64,000 nt of DNA from Campylobacter showae. GTDB lineage: Bacteria; Campylobacterota; Campylobacteria; Campylobacterales; Campylobacteraceae. The notes under the pieces were generated by a model, which ran no database searches, had not been told where the DNA came from, and saw only the letters and a list, made by a program, of their open reading frames with translations. Both the position numbers and the translations under genes were made by a program. Location of the stretch: the NCBI RefSeq assembly GCF_004803815.1, contig NZ_CP012544.1, forward strand, positions 1,612,001 to 1,676,000, given 5' to 3'. Below are positions 35,730 to 45,532 of the stretch, piece by piece (positions within the stretch are counted from its first letter, which is position 1; each line of letters opens with the position of its first letter).

Positions 35730-36593
35730 TTACTTCTTTTTCATATCAAATTTATTCGCCATAAATCCAACTAGTCCCACAAAGAAAAGACCGCCGCAGA
35801 TATTACCCAGCGTAACCGGAACTAGGTTTTTAACGATGAAATTTCCCCAGTTTAGCACGTCTAGCTTTTCAGCCGTGATGCCGTGTCCTAGAGCCGTAGC
35901 CGCAGCGGCGATATCTCCGCCGTTTGCCGCGATATAGTGAGCTTTAGCGATGATGGCTTCTGTTATGATAAACATATTTGCCACGCAGTGCTCCATCGAG
36001 CATGCGACAAACGCACCGATCATCCACATAATGGCAAAAAATTTGCCCGCTAAGTTGCTCTCGCTGGTCGCAGTCCAGATAGACATGCAAACAAACACGT
36101 TACAAAAGATACCGCGGATAAATAGCTCGTGAAACGGCGCCGTGATCTTGCCGATACCGGCCGGTACGAAGTGCTGCAAGATGTAGCCGTCGTACTTTAG
36201 CGGTAAGCCAGAGTAGTAGTACATATAGGCAATTAGCGCGCCGCCGACGAAGTTAAAAAACCAAACGATCGCCCAGTAGTTAATGGTTTTGCCTAAATTT
36301 AGCTTGCCTTCATACGCGCTAACGCCGCTTAAAACCGAGCTAGTAAATAGATGCCCGCCGTAGAAAACGACCATCATGAGACCACAACTAAATGTGATGC
36401 CGCCGATAAAATTTGCTAGACCGATAGACTGCTTTTCAGCCATGCCCACGGTCGAGTGCGCCCAGAAAATATCGCCCATCGCGATCGCTGCGCCCGCCAT
36501 GATGGCTAGAAAAATAATGCTTACTAACGGAGTATGCGCCTTATGCTCCATCGAATTTGACACCGCTTGCGCGGTTTCTGCAGGATTTAACAT
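35730..36593 (-). CDS. focA: formate channel, FocA family
   Basis: The product (287 residues) has six membrane helices with the formate/nitrite transporter signatures AGAAIAMGDIFWAH near the N-terminus and GGALIAYMYYYSG plus NMFIITEAI later. The order at the end of the hyf operon is that of E. coli focB behind hyf. It starts 10 bases after the protease stop with AGGAGAAGG, so it is the last gene of the operon. It would bring formate to the hydrogenase complex or release it. Confidence 0.92.
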   Translation of the reverse strand: MLNPAETAQAVSNSMEHKAHTPLVSIIFLAIMAGAAIAMGDIFWAHSTVGMAEKQSIGLANFIGGITFSCGLMMVVFYGGHLFTSSVLSGVSAYEGKLNLGKTINYWAIVWFFNFVGGALIAYMYYYSGLPLKYDGYILQHFVPAGIGKITAPFHELFIRGIFCNVFVCMSIWTATSESNLAGKFFAIMWMIGAFVACSMEHCVANMFIITEAIIAKAHYIAANGGDIAAAATALGHGITAEKLDVLNWGNFIVKNLVPVTLGNICGGLFFVGLVGFMANKFDMKKK

Positions 36594-36602
36594 GTCCTTC
36601 TC

Positions 36603-37049
36603 CTATTTTAAATTTTTATCTATCTCCAAAATACGCTCGTAAGCTTTTTGCGCGCTTTTTTTCGCATTTTCGCTTAAGCCCTCTTTAAAATCAAGCACGT
36701 TTTCAAGCAAAACGCTAATGCCTAAAAATAGCGTTTTGGGGCAAATTTTACGCAGGTAGCTTAAAAGTACGGGCGTGGGTAGGTTGTGCGTCGAGTAGAT
36801 ATAGTCGCGCTCGTTGCTAAGATCGAAAAACTCGATCGCGCCGTCTTTAAAGCCGCTCATCGCGTCTACCACGACGATGATATCGGGCTCAAATTCTCTA
36901 AGCGCACCAAACTCGTTTTCAGGCACGTCCTGTCCATAAAATACCCGCCAATCTTTCAAATTTGCCTCGACGATCCGCCCCGTTTCGTTGCCTACGTCGT
37001 CGTCGCCGCGCATGGGATTACCGATGCAAAGCAAAGCCTTTTTCATCAA
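36603..37049 (-). CDS. hycI: hydrogenase maturation protease, HycI-like
   Basis: The product (148 residues) starts with IGNPMRGDDDVGNE, the nickel-binding Asp region of HycI/HyaD-type endopeptidases, followed by VVDAMSGF with the second metal-binding Asp and STHNLPTPVLL with the His. It should remove the C-terminal tail of HyfG after nickel insertion. It overlaps the HycH-like gene by 4 bases. Confidence 0.9.
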   Translation of the reverse strand: MMKKALLCIGNPMRGDDDVGNETGRIVEANLKDWRVFYGQDVPENEFGALREFEPDIIVVVDAMSGFKDGAIEFFDLSNERDYIYSTHNLPTPVLLSYLRKICPKTLFLGISVLLENVLDFKEGLSENAKKSAQKAYERILEIDKNLK

Positions 37050-37390
37050 AAATCCTTCCTAAGCACCAGATATCCCTCGCGCAGATTTTCAAGCTCTTTT
37101 TTTAGCTCGCATTCGCAAAGCTCGGGGATGAGCCTTGCCGCATGCTCCCTAAATATCTCCACTTCAAAATACTTGCTTAAATTTCCCAGCTTAAATTTGA
37201 CGTATTCGCCGCCGCTAGCGACGATGCGCTCAAACTCTTCGTCCGGTATTTCGAGCGATTTTTCGCTAAAGTCCACCGTCCCCACGCCGTGTCCGACGCA
37301 GACGGAAAATAGCTTGATATCTTTTAGCTCTTTTGGCATCTTTTCGTTTTCGTCCATGTGGCGGCGGGCGAGTTTATAGACTCTTATCAT
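37046..37390 (-). CDS. hyfJ: formate hydrogenlyase maturation protein, HycH/HyfJ family
   Basis: A protein of 114 residues with the family's central motif [12 protein letters not shown] (compare SLAIGHHLGVID in E. coli HycH) and a C-terminus ending GYLVLRKDF. HycH is needed for assembly of the large subunit of the formate hydrogenlyase complex. It overlaps hyfI upstream and the protease gene downstream by 4 bases each. The assignment rests on position and this motif. Confidence 0.75.
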   Translation of the reverse strand: MIRVYKLARRHMDENEKMPKELKDIKLFSVCVGHGVGTVDFSEKSLEIPDEEFERIVASGGEYVKFKLGNLSKYFEVEIFREHAARLIPELCECELKKELENLREGYLVLRKDF

Positions 37391-38217
37391 CGTTTATCCC
37401 AAATTTCTTTTTTGACGTCGATGGCGTTTTGCGTATCGCGTTTTGCTTTGGCGTATTTTAGATAGACGTCGTTATATAAAAGCCCCATGCACTCGGCATA
37501 TCTAGGATCTTCTTCTTTATGGATAGCCTCTAGCATTACTTTTTTAGTAGCCGCTACGTCGTGGATATCTGGCGATGTTTTGGCAGCGTCCATATACTTA
37601 GCAAACAGCGTCCTACCAAATATATAGCTCATCAGTCTCTTTGACTCGGCTTCCAAATCTCGCTCGAAAAGTATGTCGCCCATGATGGACTCTTTAACGG
37701 CCGGAACTTTACAGTCGTCCTGCTCGAAGCTTCTTTTTTGCAGCTTTTGATCTATGATACCAAGAGCCATGCCAAGGCCGTAGATGACGCTAGCCGGATG
37801 CGGAGGACAGCCCGGGATATAGACGTCTACAGGGATGATCTTATCTATACCGCCCCAAACGCTATATGCGTCGTAAAAGATACCGCCCGTACTTCCGCAT
37901 GCGCCAAATGCAACCACGATCTTTGGATCAGGAGCGGCCTCGTAAGCGCGAAGTAGCGGATAGTACATCTGGCGCGTAACTGGGCCGCTGCAAACCAGAA
38001 TGTCTGCGTGGCGAGGGTTGGCTACTAGCTTAAACCCGAAGCGCTCAGGGTCCCACATCGGCGTAATAGCGGCGAAAATTTCTATCTCGCAGCCGTTGCA
38101 GCTGCCGCAGTCGATGCGGTAGACGCTAAAGCTTCGTTTGATATTTTTTAGATGTTCTAACTTTGCGGTTAGGTCGTTTGCCGTTTTTATATTTTCGGGA
38201 ACTTGATAAAGGCTCAT
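37387..38217 (-). CDS. hyfI: hydrogenase-4 small subunit HyfI (NuoB-like)
   Basis: HyfI (276 residues) carries the proximal [4Fe-4S] cluster that passes electrons to and from the NiFe site. Ligands are in [11 protein letters not shown] (about 36-46), ACGSTGG (about 106) and PGCPPHP (about 138). After about residue 165 it has a C-terminal extension of about 110 residues, partly shared with E. coli HyfI/HycG. It overlaps hyfH by 4 bases. Confidence 0.94.
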   Translation of the reverse strand: MSLYQVPENIKTANDLTAKLEHLKNIKRSFSVYRIDCGSCNGCEIEIFAAITPMWDPERFGFKLVANPRHADILVCSGPVTRQMYYPLLRAYEAAPDPKIVVAFGACGSTGGIFYDAYSVWGGIDKIIPVDVYIPGCPPHPASVIYGLGMALGIIDQKLQKRSFEQDDCKVPAVKESIMGDILFERDLEAESKRLMSYIFGRTLFAKYMDAAKTSPDIHDVAATKKVMLEAIHKEEDPRYAECMGLLYNDVYLKYAKAKRDTQNAIDVKKEIWDKR

Positions 38218-38753
38218 TTTATCCCCTCCTCTACATCTTTAGTTAAGCGCTCTACGGATTGCGCTTTTTTGCACTCAGGGCAAATATAGAGATAGTTTTT
38301 AGCTTCCTCTAGTCTGCCCGGGAGTAAATTTGCCGTACTAAGCTTTGAAAAAGTATAGTTTATAAGGCGAACCGGCGTATAGGGTTTGCCGCAGCATTTG
38401 CACTTTTGCATCTCTAGCTCGCCGCGTTGAATTAACGCACTTTTGTCAAATTTAACCGCAAGTTCAAAACCCTGGCTTAAGCGCACGCCGCCGGTCGGAC
38501 AAACCTCGTCGCAGCGTCCGCAAAATATGCAGCGTCCGCAATCAAACTGCCACACGAGCTTATCTTGCTTTTCGTTCATTTTTAGCTCTATGGCGTTACT
38601 AGGGCACGCTACGCCGCATGCCGCGCAACCTACGCAAAGCTCGTAGGTATAAAACGGCTGCCCGCGGAAATTCTCGGGCACTTTGTAGGGCTCAAACGGA
38701 TAGGCGTAGGTAGCCTTTCCGTATTTTTCGGTTATGTCAAATAACTTCATCAT
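38214..38753 (-). CDS. hyfH: hydrogenase-4 ferredoxin subunit HyfH (NuoI-like)
   Basis: HyfH (179 residues) has two classical 4Fe-4S motifs, [16 protein letters not shown] (about 41-56) and [19 protein letters not shown] (about 72-90), and a further CxxC pairs region CKCCGKP...CPECKK near the C-terminus that may bind zinc. It links the electron donor to HyfI. Overlaps of 4 bases on both sides. Confidence 0.94.
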   Translation of the reverse strand: MMKLFDITEKYGKATYAYPFEPYKVPENFRGQPFYTYELCVGCAACGVACPSNAIELKMNEKQDKLVWQFDCGRCIFCGRCDEVCPTGGVRLSQGFELAVKFDKSALIQRGELEMQKCKCCGKPYTPVRLINYTFSKLSTANLLPGRLEEAKNYLYICPECKKAQSVERLTKDVEEGIK

Positions 38754-40492
38754 CTTAAATCCTTTTTGCTAATCTTACCTGTTTGGCAAAATCTCTTAAG
38801 GTCTTTCTCGGTTAAAATTTTACTCTTTTTAGTATTTACGTCCACAATCGTAACACGCTCGGTGCATGAATAGCACGGGTCAAGCGAGCAGACGATAAGT
38901 GCCGCGTCTGATATGTTATTTCCGCGGAACTGATAGCGGAGGCTCGGCCAGTTGTTATACGTAGCCGCGCGGCATCTCCATCGGAAAACCTTTTGCGCGC
39001 TGCCTTGCATGATCCAGTGGACGTTTTCTCCGCGAGGAGCTTCGTCGTGTCCGAGCGCGAAATTTTCAGGCTTGATCATAGTCACAGGATCTATCATAAT
39101 CGGCGTTTGAGGCATTAGCTCAAAGCACTGTCTGATGATATGAATAGACTGTTTTAACTCCTTATATCTCACGACTTCGCGACTAAATACGTCTCCGCCG
39201 TGCTCGACCGCGACCTCAAATTCGATATGTTTAAAGAAGTCGTAAGGGTGGTCGTAGCGGTTATCGCGCTTAAAGCCCGAACCTCTCATATTTGGACCGA
39301 CCGGGCTAAAGTCGCGAGCAACTTGTTTATCAAGCACGCCTACGCCCTTCCAGCGTCCTAGTTGGCGTTTATCCTCCATCACGGCATCCCAAATTTCCGT
39401 AATTTGAACGTCGAGTTTGTTTATGATCGCAAGGCCTTGCCTAATTTCGTTGTCGGTCATATCTCGGCGAAGTCCGCCCATGATGACGTTACCGTATGTC
39501 TTGCGACCGCCGGTTACGAGTTGGGCTAGCTCCATGGAGTACTCGCGCACCCTAAAGATATGCATGAAGGCGTTATAGTTACCAGTTACCTCGCAGGCTA
39601 GACCGATATTTAAAAGGTGGCTGTGAAGGCGCTCGATCTCAAGGCAAATCACGCGGATAGCTTGCGCTCTTAGCGGGATTTCTAGCTTTATAGCCCTTTC
39701 CGCCGCTTCTATACACGCAATCGCGTGAGCGTAACCGCAAATTCCGCAGACGCGCTCTGCAAGGTAACCCATCTGATCGTAGTTCATACGATTTTCGGCT
39801 AGCTTTTCCATACCGCGGTGTTGATAGAACAAACGGTAGTCCGCGTCTATGATCTCGTCGCCGTCGCAAAATAACCTAAAGTGTCCAGGCTCGTCAGATG
39901 TAACGTGTAAAGGTCCGAGCGGTACGTCGACTACGCTATCGCCGCTAGGAAACAAAAACTCAGCATCAGGCTCGTCTTGATGAGCGACCGGATCTGGTCT
40001 ATAGCGGTAGTCCATCGCGTCTTTTCTAAGCGGATGAAGGCCGTCTGGCCAATCGTCCGCTAAAACTAAGCGGCGTTTATCAGGTAACCCCTCGGCGACT
40101 AGGCCAAACATATCAAAAGCTTCTCTTTCGTACCACACGCAAGCAGGCACTAGCGGCGTAACAGACGGAAACGTCGGATCGACGCCCGGGATCAATGTTT
40201 TAACGGTGATAAAGCACTTATCCTCTGCGGCAAAATCATCCGCCTCGGTCATCTTGCTGCCTTCCATAGATATCGCGTAGTAAAGCGCGAAACAGCCGTT
40301 TATCGCCCTCTCGTCGTTTGGTATCATCGTGCTTAAAAAGCCGCCGATATCGTAGTAAAGGGTCTTAACCGCAAGCGGAAGGTCGTTTCTATCGACTAAA
40401 ACCGTGATTTGGTCGTCGGCTTGGCGGGTTACTTCTAAAACCTTTACCTTCGTTTTTAAAATTTCTACAAATTTATCGCCTCTCATCTTCAA
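38750..40492 (-). CDS. hyfG: hydrogenase-4 catalytic large subunit HyfG (NuoC-NuoD fusion)
   Basis: HyfG (580 residues) has an N-terminal NuoC-like domain (about 1-180; PACVWYEREAFDMFGL) fused to the NuoD-like NiFe subunit. The four nickel Cys are in the L1 motif RVCGICGYAHA (about 245) and the L2 motif DPCYSCTER near the C-terminus. The roughly 30 residues after CTER form the tail removed by the HycI-type protease encoded downstream. It belongs to group 4a membrane-bound NiFe hydrogenases, which produce H2 from formate with formate dehydrogenase. Confidence 0.96.
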   Translation of the reverse strand: MKMRGDKFVEILKTKVKVLEVTRQADDQITVLVDRNDLPLAVKTLYYDIGGFLSTMIPNDERAINGCFALYYAISMEGSKMTEADDFAAEDKCFITVKTLIPGVDPTFPSVTPLVPACVWYEREAFDMFGLVAEGLPDKRRLVLADDWPDGLHPLRKDAMDYRYRPDPVAHQDEPDAEFLFPSGDSVVDVPLGPLHVTSDEPGHFRLFCDGDEIIDADYRLFYQHRGMEKLAENRMNYDQMGYLAERVCGICGYAHAIACIEAAERAIKLEIPLRAQAIRVICLEIERLHSHLLNIGLACEVTGNYNAFMHIFRVREYSMELAQLVTGGRKTYGNVIMGGLRRDMTDNEIRQGLAIINKLDVQITEIWDAVMEDKRQLGRWKGVGVLDKQVARDFSPVGPNMRGSGFKRDNRYDHPYDFFKHIEFEVAVEHGGDVFSREVVRYKELKQSIHIIRQCFELMPQTPIMIDPVTMIKPENFALGHDEAPRGENVHWIMQGSAQKVFRWRCRAATYNNWPSLRYQFRGNNISDAALIVCSLDPCYSCTERVTIVDVNTKKSKILTEKDLKRFCQTGKISKKDLR

Positions 40493-41964
40493 ACTCCCAT
40501 CATTATTTTGACGCCCTCATTGACTAGAGCGTAAAAGTTTTCTACGTGCCAAACGCCAAATATTATGATTAGCGCGCAAAGCAGGATAAGCGGTAAATTT
40601 TCTACTATGCTCATCTCTTTATTGTGAACGACCGCAGCTTTAGGCTCGCCAAAACTCGCCATGTTAAAGTGCGAGAAGTCCGCGATAAAGATGATCGCAA
40701 GAGCTATCGCAAATAGCGCAACGCTAAAATATTGACCGCTGTTTATAGCGCCGACGAATACGTTATATTCGCTGACGAATATCGCAAACGCAGGGACGCC
40801 TACTAGCGAACAAACCGCAGCGCCGAACATCATAGTGGTTATCGGTGCAATCTTTACCATACCGCCCATTTTAGTCATATCTTTGTGACCGTAAATTCTA
40901 GCGATATTGCCCGTTGAGCAAAACGCAAGAGCTTTTGTAAAGCTGTGAGCTAGGCAGTGAAAAATCGCCGCAAATAGCCCGAAAGGTCCGCCCACGCCAA
41001 GAGCAAAGGCGATAACGCCCATATGCACGATAGAGTGGTAGGCAAACATTCTTTTTACGTCGTGTTGTCTAATCAGGAATATACCGCCGACGAACAACGT
41101 AATAAGGCCTGAAATTATCATCACGCTTTGAACGAACTCCATGCCAGTAGCTTGAGCCGCGATAGCGTAATATCTAAACAAAGCTAGCATCGCGCACTTT
41201 AGCAAAACGCCTGAAAGTAGAGCCGAAATCGGCGCAGGACCTTGGGCGTGAACGTCCGGAAGCCATGTATGCGTAGGAGCAAGACCGGCTTTGGTGCCAA
41301 ATCCGGTAAGCGCAAAGACAAAGATTAGCTTTGCAACGTCGGGGTTTAAATTTTTAGCGTTTGCCATTATGCCGGTCCATAGCATCGCAGCCTCGCCGTC
41401 TTTTATCTCTGCAAAGGTCGCAGAGTAAAGAAGCACGGTCGCATAAAGCGCAAACGCTAGGCCGATAGAGCAAAGGACTATGTATTTATAGCCGCTCTCG
41501 GTTGATTTTTGATCTTTTAGGATCGCTACTAGAAACACTGATGAAAGCGTAGTAGCCTCAATCGCAGCCCACATAAACGCGACGTTGTTACAGATGACGC
41601 TTAAGCTCATCGTAAATATAAACACGTGGCTAAGCGCGTAGTATTTCTTAAGCGCGCTTAAATTTATATGTCCCTCTTCAAGCTCCCATCTCATATAGTG
41701 GGTCGCGTATAAATTTACGAGTAGGCCGGTAACCGCTATAAGTATCAAAAATACGCAGCCAAGGCTGTCTAGAAACAAGAATTTATCGTGCGCGTAAAAC
41801 GTACCGCCGGTTAAAACCTTGCTTACGTTAAATAGCAACGCCAAAGACGTAACCGCGCTAACCGCAACGTGAAGCAAACTCAAAGTCGCGTAATTTTTCG
41901 GAGAGAAAAATAGCAATATCGCTCCAAGAAGCGGTAAAATTAATATCAAAGTTAAACTATCCAT
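40489..41964 (-). CDS. hyfF: hydrogenase-4 membrane subunit HyfF (antiporter-like)
   Basis: The protein (491 residues) has about 14 membrane helices and the proton-translocating Mrp/NuoL-M-N signature, with Glu in WAAIEATTLSS (about 133), Lys in FGTKAGLAPTHTWLPDVHAQGPAPISALLSG (about 223-252) and a further Lys in AHSFTKAL. It could couple hydrogenase electron transfer to ion pumping. It overlaps hyfG by 4 bases and follows hyfE by 2. Confidence 0.93.
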   Translation of the reverse strand: MDSLTLILILPLLGAILLFFSPKNYATLSLLHVAVSAVTSLALLFNVSKVLTGGTFYAHDKFLFLDSLGCVFLILIAVTGLLVNLYATHYMRWELEEGHINLSALKKYYALSHVFIFTMSLSVICNNVAFMWAAIEATTLSSVFLVAILKDQKSTESGYKYIVLCSIGLAFALYATVLLYSATFAEIKDGEAAMLWTGIMANAKNLNPDVAKLIFVFALTGFGTKAGLAPTHTWLPDVHAQGPAPISALLSGVLLKCAMLALFRYYAIAAQATGMEFVQSVMIISGLITLFVGGIFLIRQHDVKRMFAYHSIVHMGVIAFALGVGGPFGLFAAIFHCLAHSFTKALAFCSTGNIARIYGHKDMTKMGGMVKIAPITTMMFGAAVCSLVGVPAFAIFVSEYNVFVGAINSGQYFSVALFAIALAIIFIADFSHFNMASFGEPKAAVVHNKEMSIVENLPLILLCALIIIFGVWHVENFYALVNEGVKIMMGV

Positions 41965-41966
41965 CT

Positions 41967-42623
41967 CTATCCCCTTAAATTCGTAGCCTTAGACGTGTCA
42001 AGGCTGCCGTATGCTTTATAAAATCTGATAGCTAGAACGCTCATGATGATAACGGCGAAAATCGCGTCCGTTAAGATGCCAAGCTCGACAAGCTCGTTTG
42101 AGTTGTAAGCCATGAGCGCTAGGCTTAGATGTATGCCGTTTTCAAAAAGGCAGTAGGCTAAAATTTGCTTGATAAAAGAGTTTCTAAGCATAAAGCCGAA
42201 AACTCCCATCATAAACACGCAAACTGCAGCTAGTAGCATTATTTTCTCTTGGATTAGCGAAAATTTAAGGAATATCGGGTTGATACTCATCGCTAAAGCT
42301 AGAGAAAATCCCATCGCTATAACCGGGCTCACGAAAAAGCCGCCCACCGGCTCATCCTCGCTAACGACGTTAAGCTTTTTAATCAACCAAAGCAAAATCG
42401 CCGGCACGAATAAAACCTTCGTAAAAAACGCCACAACCGCCCACATGGATAGCTGATGCGCGTTAAATTTAGACGCCAACATAGCAAATATACCGACTAA
42501 AAGTAATGTCTCGATCGCGTAAACGATGACGGATAGCTTTAGGTTACGTAACCCAAATACCGCCAAAGACGTTACTATCATGCCGATAGCTAATGCGTCT
42601 AACATAGTCATATCTGCATTCAT
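41967..42623 (-). CDS. hyfE: hydrogenase-4 membrane subunit HyfE (NuoK-like)
   Basis: A 218-residue membrane protein with about seven helices; FENGIHLSLALMAYNSNELVELGILTD is the region related to NuoK, with the Glu in a membrane helix. Position between hyfC and hyfF matches E. coli hyfE, except that no hyfD separates it from hyfC. Confidence 0.9.
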   Translation of the reverse strand: MNADMTMLDALAIGMIVTSLAVFGLRNLKLSVIVYAIETLLLVGIFAMLASKFNAHQLSMWAVVAFFTKVLFVPAILLWLIKKLNVVSEDEPVGGFFVSPVIAMGFSLALAMSINPIFLKFSLIQEKIMLLAAVCVFMMGVFGFMLRNSFIKQILAYCLFENGIHLSLALMAYNSNELVELGILTDAIFAVIIMSVLAIRFYKAYGSLDTSKATNLRG

Positions 42624-42624
42624 C

Positions 42625-43554
42625 TCACACCCCCACGACGTAAAGCGTCAAAGCCACGAAAGATATGGCTAGAGCGGCTACCGCGTTTTTACGCAAAGAC
42701 GAAGTCATCCTAAACCTCGGTCCAAAGTTGTCTATAAACACGGCCGCTACGTAAAACACTCCCGCCTTTAAAACGAAAATTATAACGGCTAGGAAAGGAT
42801 TGCTAAAATTCCACGGCTCAAAAATCGCGAGGAAAAGTCCTATCATTGCAAATTGTTTTAAGATAAGCGCCGCTTGAACTAAGCCAAGATCGCTACCTGC
42901 GTATTCGCCTAGTAGGCCTTCTTGCAACTCTTGCTCCGCCTCTGCTAGGTCAAAAGGCTTTCTGCCCGTCTCAACGTATATGCACCACAAAAATGCGATC
43001 GAAGCAACCGCAAAGCTTGGGATCTGATATCCGATTTGGCCGCTTTTTACCATTGATTGAATTTCAACCAAATTTGACGTTCCGGCCGCTAGCATAACTA
43101 CGATTAGGCACATTATCATGACGGGCTCGACGTAAACTGCTATGGTTTGCTCTCTGCCGCCGCCGGTAGCCGCAAACGGGTTACCGCTATCTAAAGAGGC
43201 TGCGCCGAATACGAATCTCAAAAGCGCGCCGAGATATAAGATAACGAAGATATCCGAATATGCTCCGAAAATCGTGCTTTTACTATAAGTAATAGGAATA
43301 GCCGCCAGTATCGCCGCCGAAGTAGCAAACAAGAAAAACGGAGCCTGCCTAAATACCCAGTGAGAGCAAGCAGGCACGGTTCTACCGCGTCTAAATAGCT
43401 TTATGATGTCGCGATACGTCTGGAAGAAATCGCTACCTTGTTTTGATTGCAGTTTGGCTCTTAGTTTCCTAGCCATACCGTCAAACAAGGGCGCAACCAA
43501 GACGATGACGACTACTTGAAATATCATCAAAAGTATAGTCTGTAAAATTTCCAT
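42625..43554 (-). CDS. hyfC: hydrogenase-4 membrane subunit HyfC (NuoH-like)
   Basis: HyfC (309 residues) has about eight membrane helices. The quinone-site-like motif region QTYRDIIKLFRRG and the FDLAEAEQELQEGLLGEYAG segment (about 200) are family signatures. It anchors the hydrophilic arm. It lies between hyfB (10 bases) and hyfE (1 base). Confidence 0.94.
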   Translation of the reverse strand: MEILQTILLMIFQVVVIVLVAPLFDGMARKLRAKLQSKQGSDFFQTYRDIIKLFRRGRTVPACSHWVFRQAPFFLFATSAAILAAIPITYSKSTIFGAYSDIFVILYLGALLRFVFGAASLDSGNPFAATGGGREQTIAVYVEPVMIMCLIVVMLAAGTSNLVEIQSMVKSGQIGYQIPSFAVASIAFLWCIYVETGRKPFDLAEAEQELQEGLLGEYAGSDLGLVQAALILKQFAMIGLFLAIFEPWNFSNPFLAVIIFVLKAGVFYVAAVFIDNFGPRFRMTSSLRKNAVAALAISFVALTLYVVGV

Positions 43555-43564
43555 CTCACGCCCC

Positions 43565-45532
43565 CTATATCAAAAAGTAGCTAACCGCTAGTATCGCGCA
43601 AAGATATACGAGGATATATAGCGCGTAAACGTTGGTGTAGCCGCTTTGCATTATGCCTATTTTATCGGCGACCTTTTCGGTAAATTTAATCACCGGCTCG
43701 TAAAATAGCCCCCACCAGATATCTTTTGGATGGTTGTGATACTCGACCGGGTTAAAATAGCCTTTAGTCACGACTTTTCTCTCGCCTTTAAACAGCCAGT
43801 TCATTATGCGTCTTAGATCGCCCGTAAAAGGACCGCCCGTCATTTGCATGCGAGAGCTGTATTTAAATCCGCAAGCCCAAGGATCGGTCTCGCGAGGTTT
43901 CTCGCGGTTTGCTTTCATAAATGCTAAAATCGCAAAAGGTAAAACCATAGTAGAACATAAGATGATGGCTATAAGCGGAGTTGAGACGATACTGCCTAAA
44001 TTTGATGTCAAATTTATGCCCTGGCTAGCTACGTAACCGCCTGCGCCGCCTATGGAATTTACGGCCGTTTGGATGTAGCCGACGACAACGTTCGCTCCGA
44101 CGCCAAAGCCTATACAGCCGATCATTAGCACGATCATGCCAAGCACCATAAATATCGGGCTTTCTTTTGCGTTTTCCCAAATTTTCTTATCTCTTGGAGT
44201 TCCCGCAAAGATTACTGCGTAAAGCTTAAGGTGCATGCCGACTAACACGCCCGTAAGCGCTAGCGCGACGACTGAAAGCGTAAATGCGTATCTAGTAAAG
44301 ATGCCCTGCTCTAGCGCGCCTTGAAGCATACCTTGATAGGTAAACCACTCTGATACGAAGCCGTTAACAGGAGGAAGCGCTGCGATACCCATGATACCGA
44401 TAAACATACCAACAGACGTCCAAGGCATCTTTTTAGCTAGGCCGCCTAGTACGTCCATATCGCGAGTGTGCGTAGCGTGTAAGACCGAACCCGCGCAAAG
44501 GAACAATAAGCCTTTAAATATCGCGTGGTTAACTACGTGGTAGCATCCTGCTAAAAATCCGATCGCAGCAAGAGTGTTATTCCCCGCAGCTAGGCCGTAT
44601 AGACCGGTACCAAGACCAAGCAAGATGATGCCGATATTTTCAACTGAGTGATAGGCAAGAAGCGCTTTGTAGTCGTGCTGACAAAGAGCGTAAAGAACAC
44701 CAAACAGTGAGCTAGCAGCACCCAGGATCAAAACCGCTAGACCAAAATATATGCTTAGCGGCAAGAAAAGCGTAAATTTAACTAGTGTAAATAGCGCAAC
44801 CTTTATCATAACGCCGCTCATTAGCGCGGAAACATTTGAAGGAGCCGCAGGGTGAGCCATCGGTAGCCATACGTGGAAAGGCCACATACCGGCTTTACTA
44901 CCAAATCCTACTAGGAATAATATAAACACCACGACGCTAACCGCAGCAGGCATATTTAGGTGGGCAAATTTGCTAAACTCGGCGCTGCCGGCGTAGTGAG
45001 CCATTATTAGCAGTCCGCACGTGATACAAAACGCACCAACCTGAGCGATACCTAGATATACCATCACCGCTTTTAGCGTGCCTTTGCCGTCGTTTATAAG
45101 GATGAGGAAAGACGAAATAAGCGTCATAAGCTCCCACAAAACGACGAAGCAAAATACGTTATTTGCGCTGATGACTAGAAGCATCGAAAGGATGAAAAGG
45201 TTAAACAAACAGGCGAAAACGCCGACGTTTGCTTTTTTGATGTATTCCTCCGCGTAGCTCATACCGTAGACGCTGCTGGCAAAGCCGATAAAGACGACTA
45301 CGAAGCTAAAGAAATTTCCAAGCGGAGTTAGCTCAAATTTAGGCGCGTATAAAAAGTCTCCGCCTAGAGCGAAGCCTTGGGTCACGCCCATATTGGCCAC
45401 AAAGTAGTAAAGCGCGTAAAAACAGCTGATCGCGCTTAATCCAAAGCCGATTTTGACGGCTGATTTTTGAGCGCCGTAGAGCAGGATGCTAACGGCGGCG
45501 CTAACTAAGAAAAGTAGATACACGCCTACCAT
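43565..45532 (-). CDS. hyfB: hydrogenase-4 membrane subunit HyfB (antiporter-like)
   Basis: A large membrane protein (655 residues) with about 15 helices and the antiporter-type motifs WELMTLISSFLIL (about 132), GSKAGMWPFHVWLPMAHPAAPSNVSALMSG (about 211-240) and NHAIFKGLLFLCAG. A C-terminal part with DPWACGFKYSSRMQMT is typical of HyfB/HycC. It overlaps hyfA by 7 bases. Confidence 0.95.
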   Translation of the reverse strand: MVGVYLLFLVSAAVSILLYGAQKSAVKIGFGLSAISCFYALYYFVANMGVTQGFALGGDFLYAPKFELTPLGNFFSFVVVFIGFASSVYGMSYAEEYIKKANVGVFACLFNLFILSMLLVISANNVFCFVVLWELMTLISSFLILINDGKGTLKAVMVYLGIAQVGAFCITCGLLIMAHYAGSAEFSKFAHLNMPAAVSVVVFILFLVGFGSKAGMWPFHVWLPMAHPAAPSNVSALMSGVMIKVALFTLVKFTLFLPLSIYFGLAVLILGAASSLFGVLYALCQHDYKALLAYHSVENIGIILLGLGTGLYGLAAGNNTLAAIGFLAGCYHVVNHAIFKGLLFLCAGSVLHATHTRDMDVLGGLAKKMPWTSVGMFIGIMGIAALPPVNGFVSEWFTYQGMLQGALEQGIFTRYAFTLSVVALALTGVLVGMHLKLYAVIFAGTPRDKKIWENAKESPIFMVLGMIVLMIGCIGFGVGANVVVGYIQTAVNSIGGAGGYVASQGINLTSNLGSIVSTPLIAIILCSTMVLPFAILAFMKANREKPRETDPWACGFKYSSRMQMTGGPFTGDLRRIMNWLFKGERKVVTKGYFNPVEYHNHPKDIWWGLFYEPVIKFTEKVADKIGIMQSGYTNVYALYILVYLCAILAVSYFLI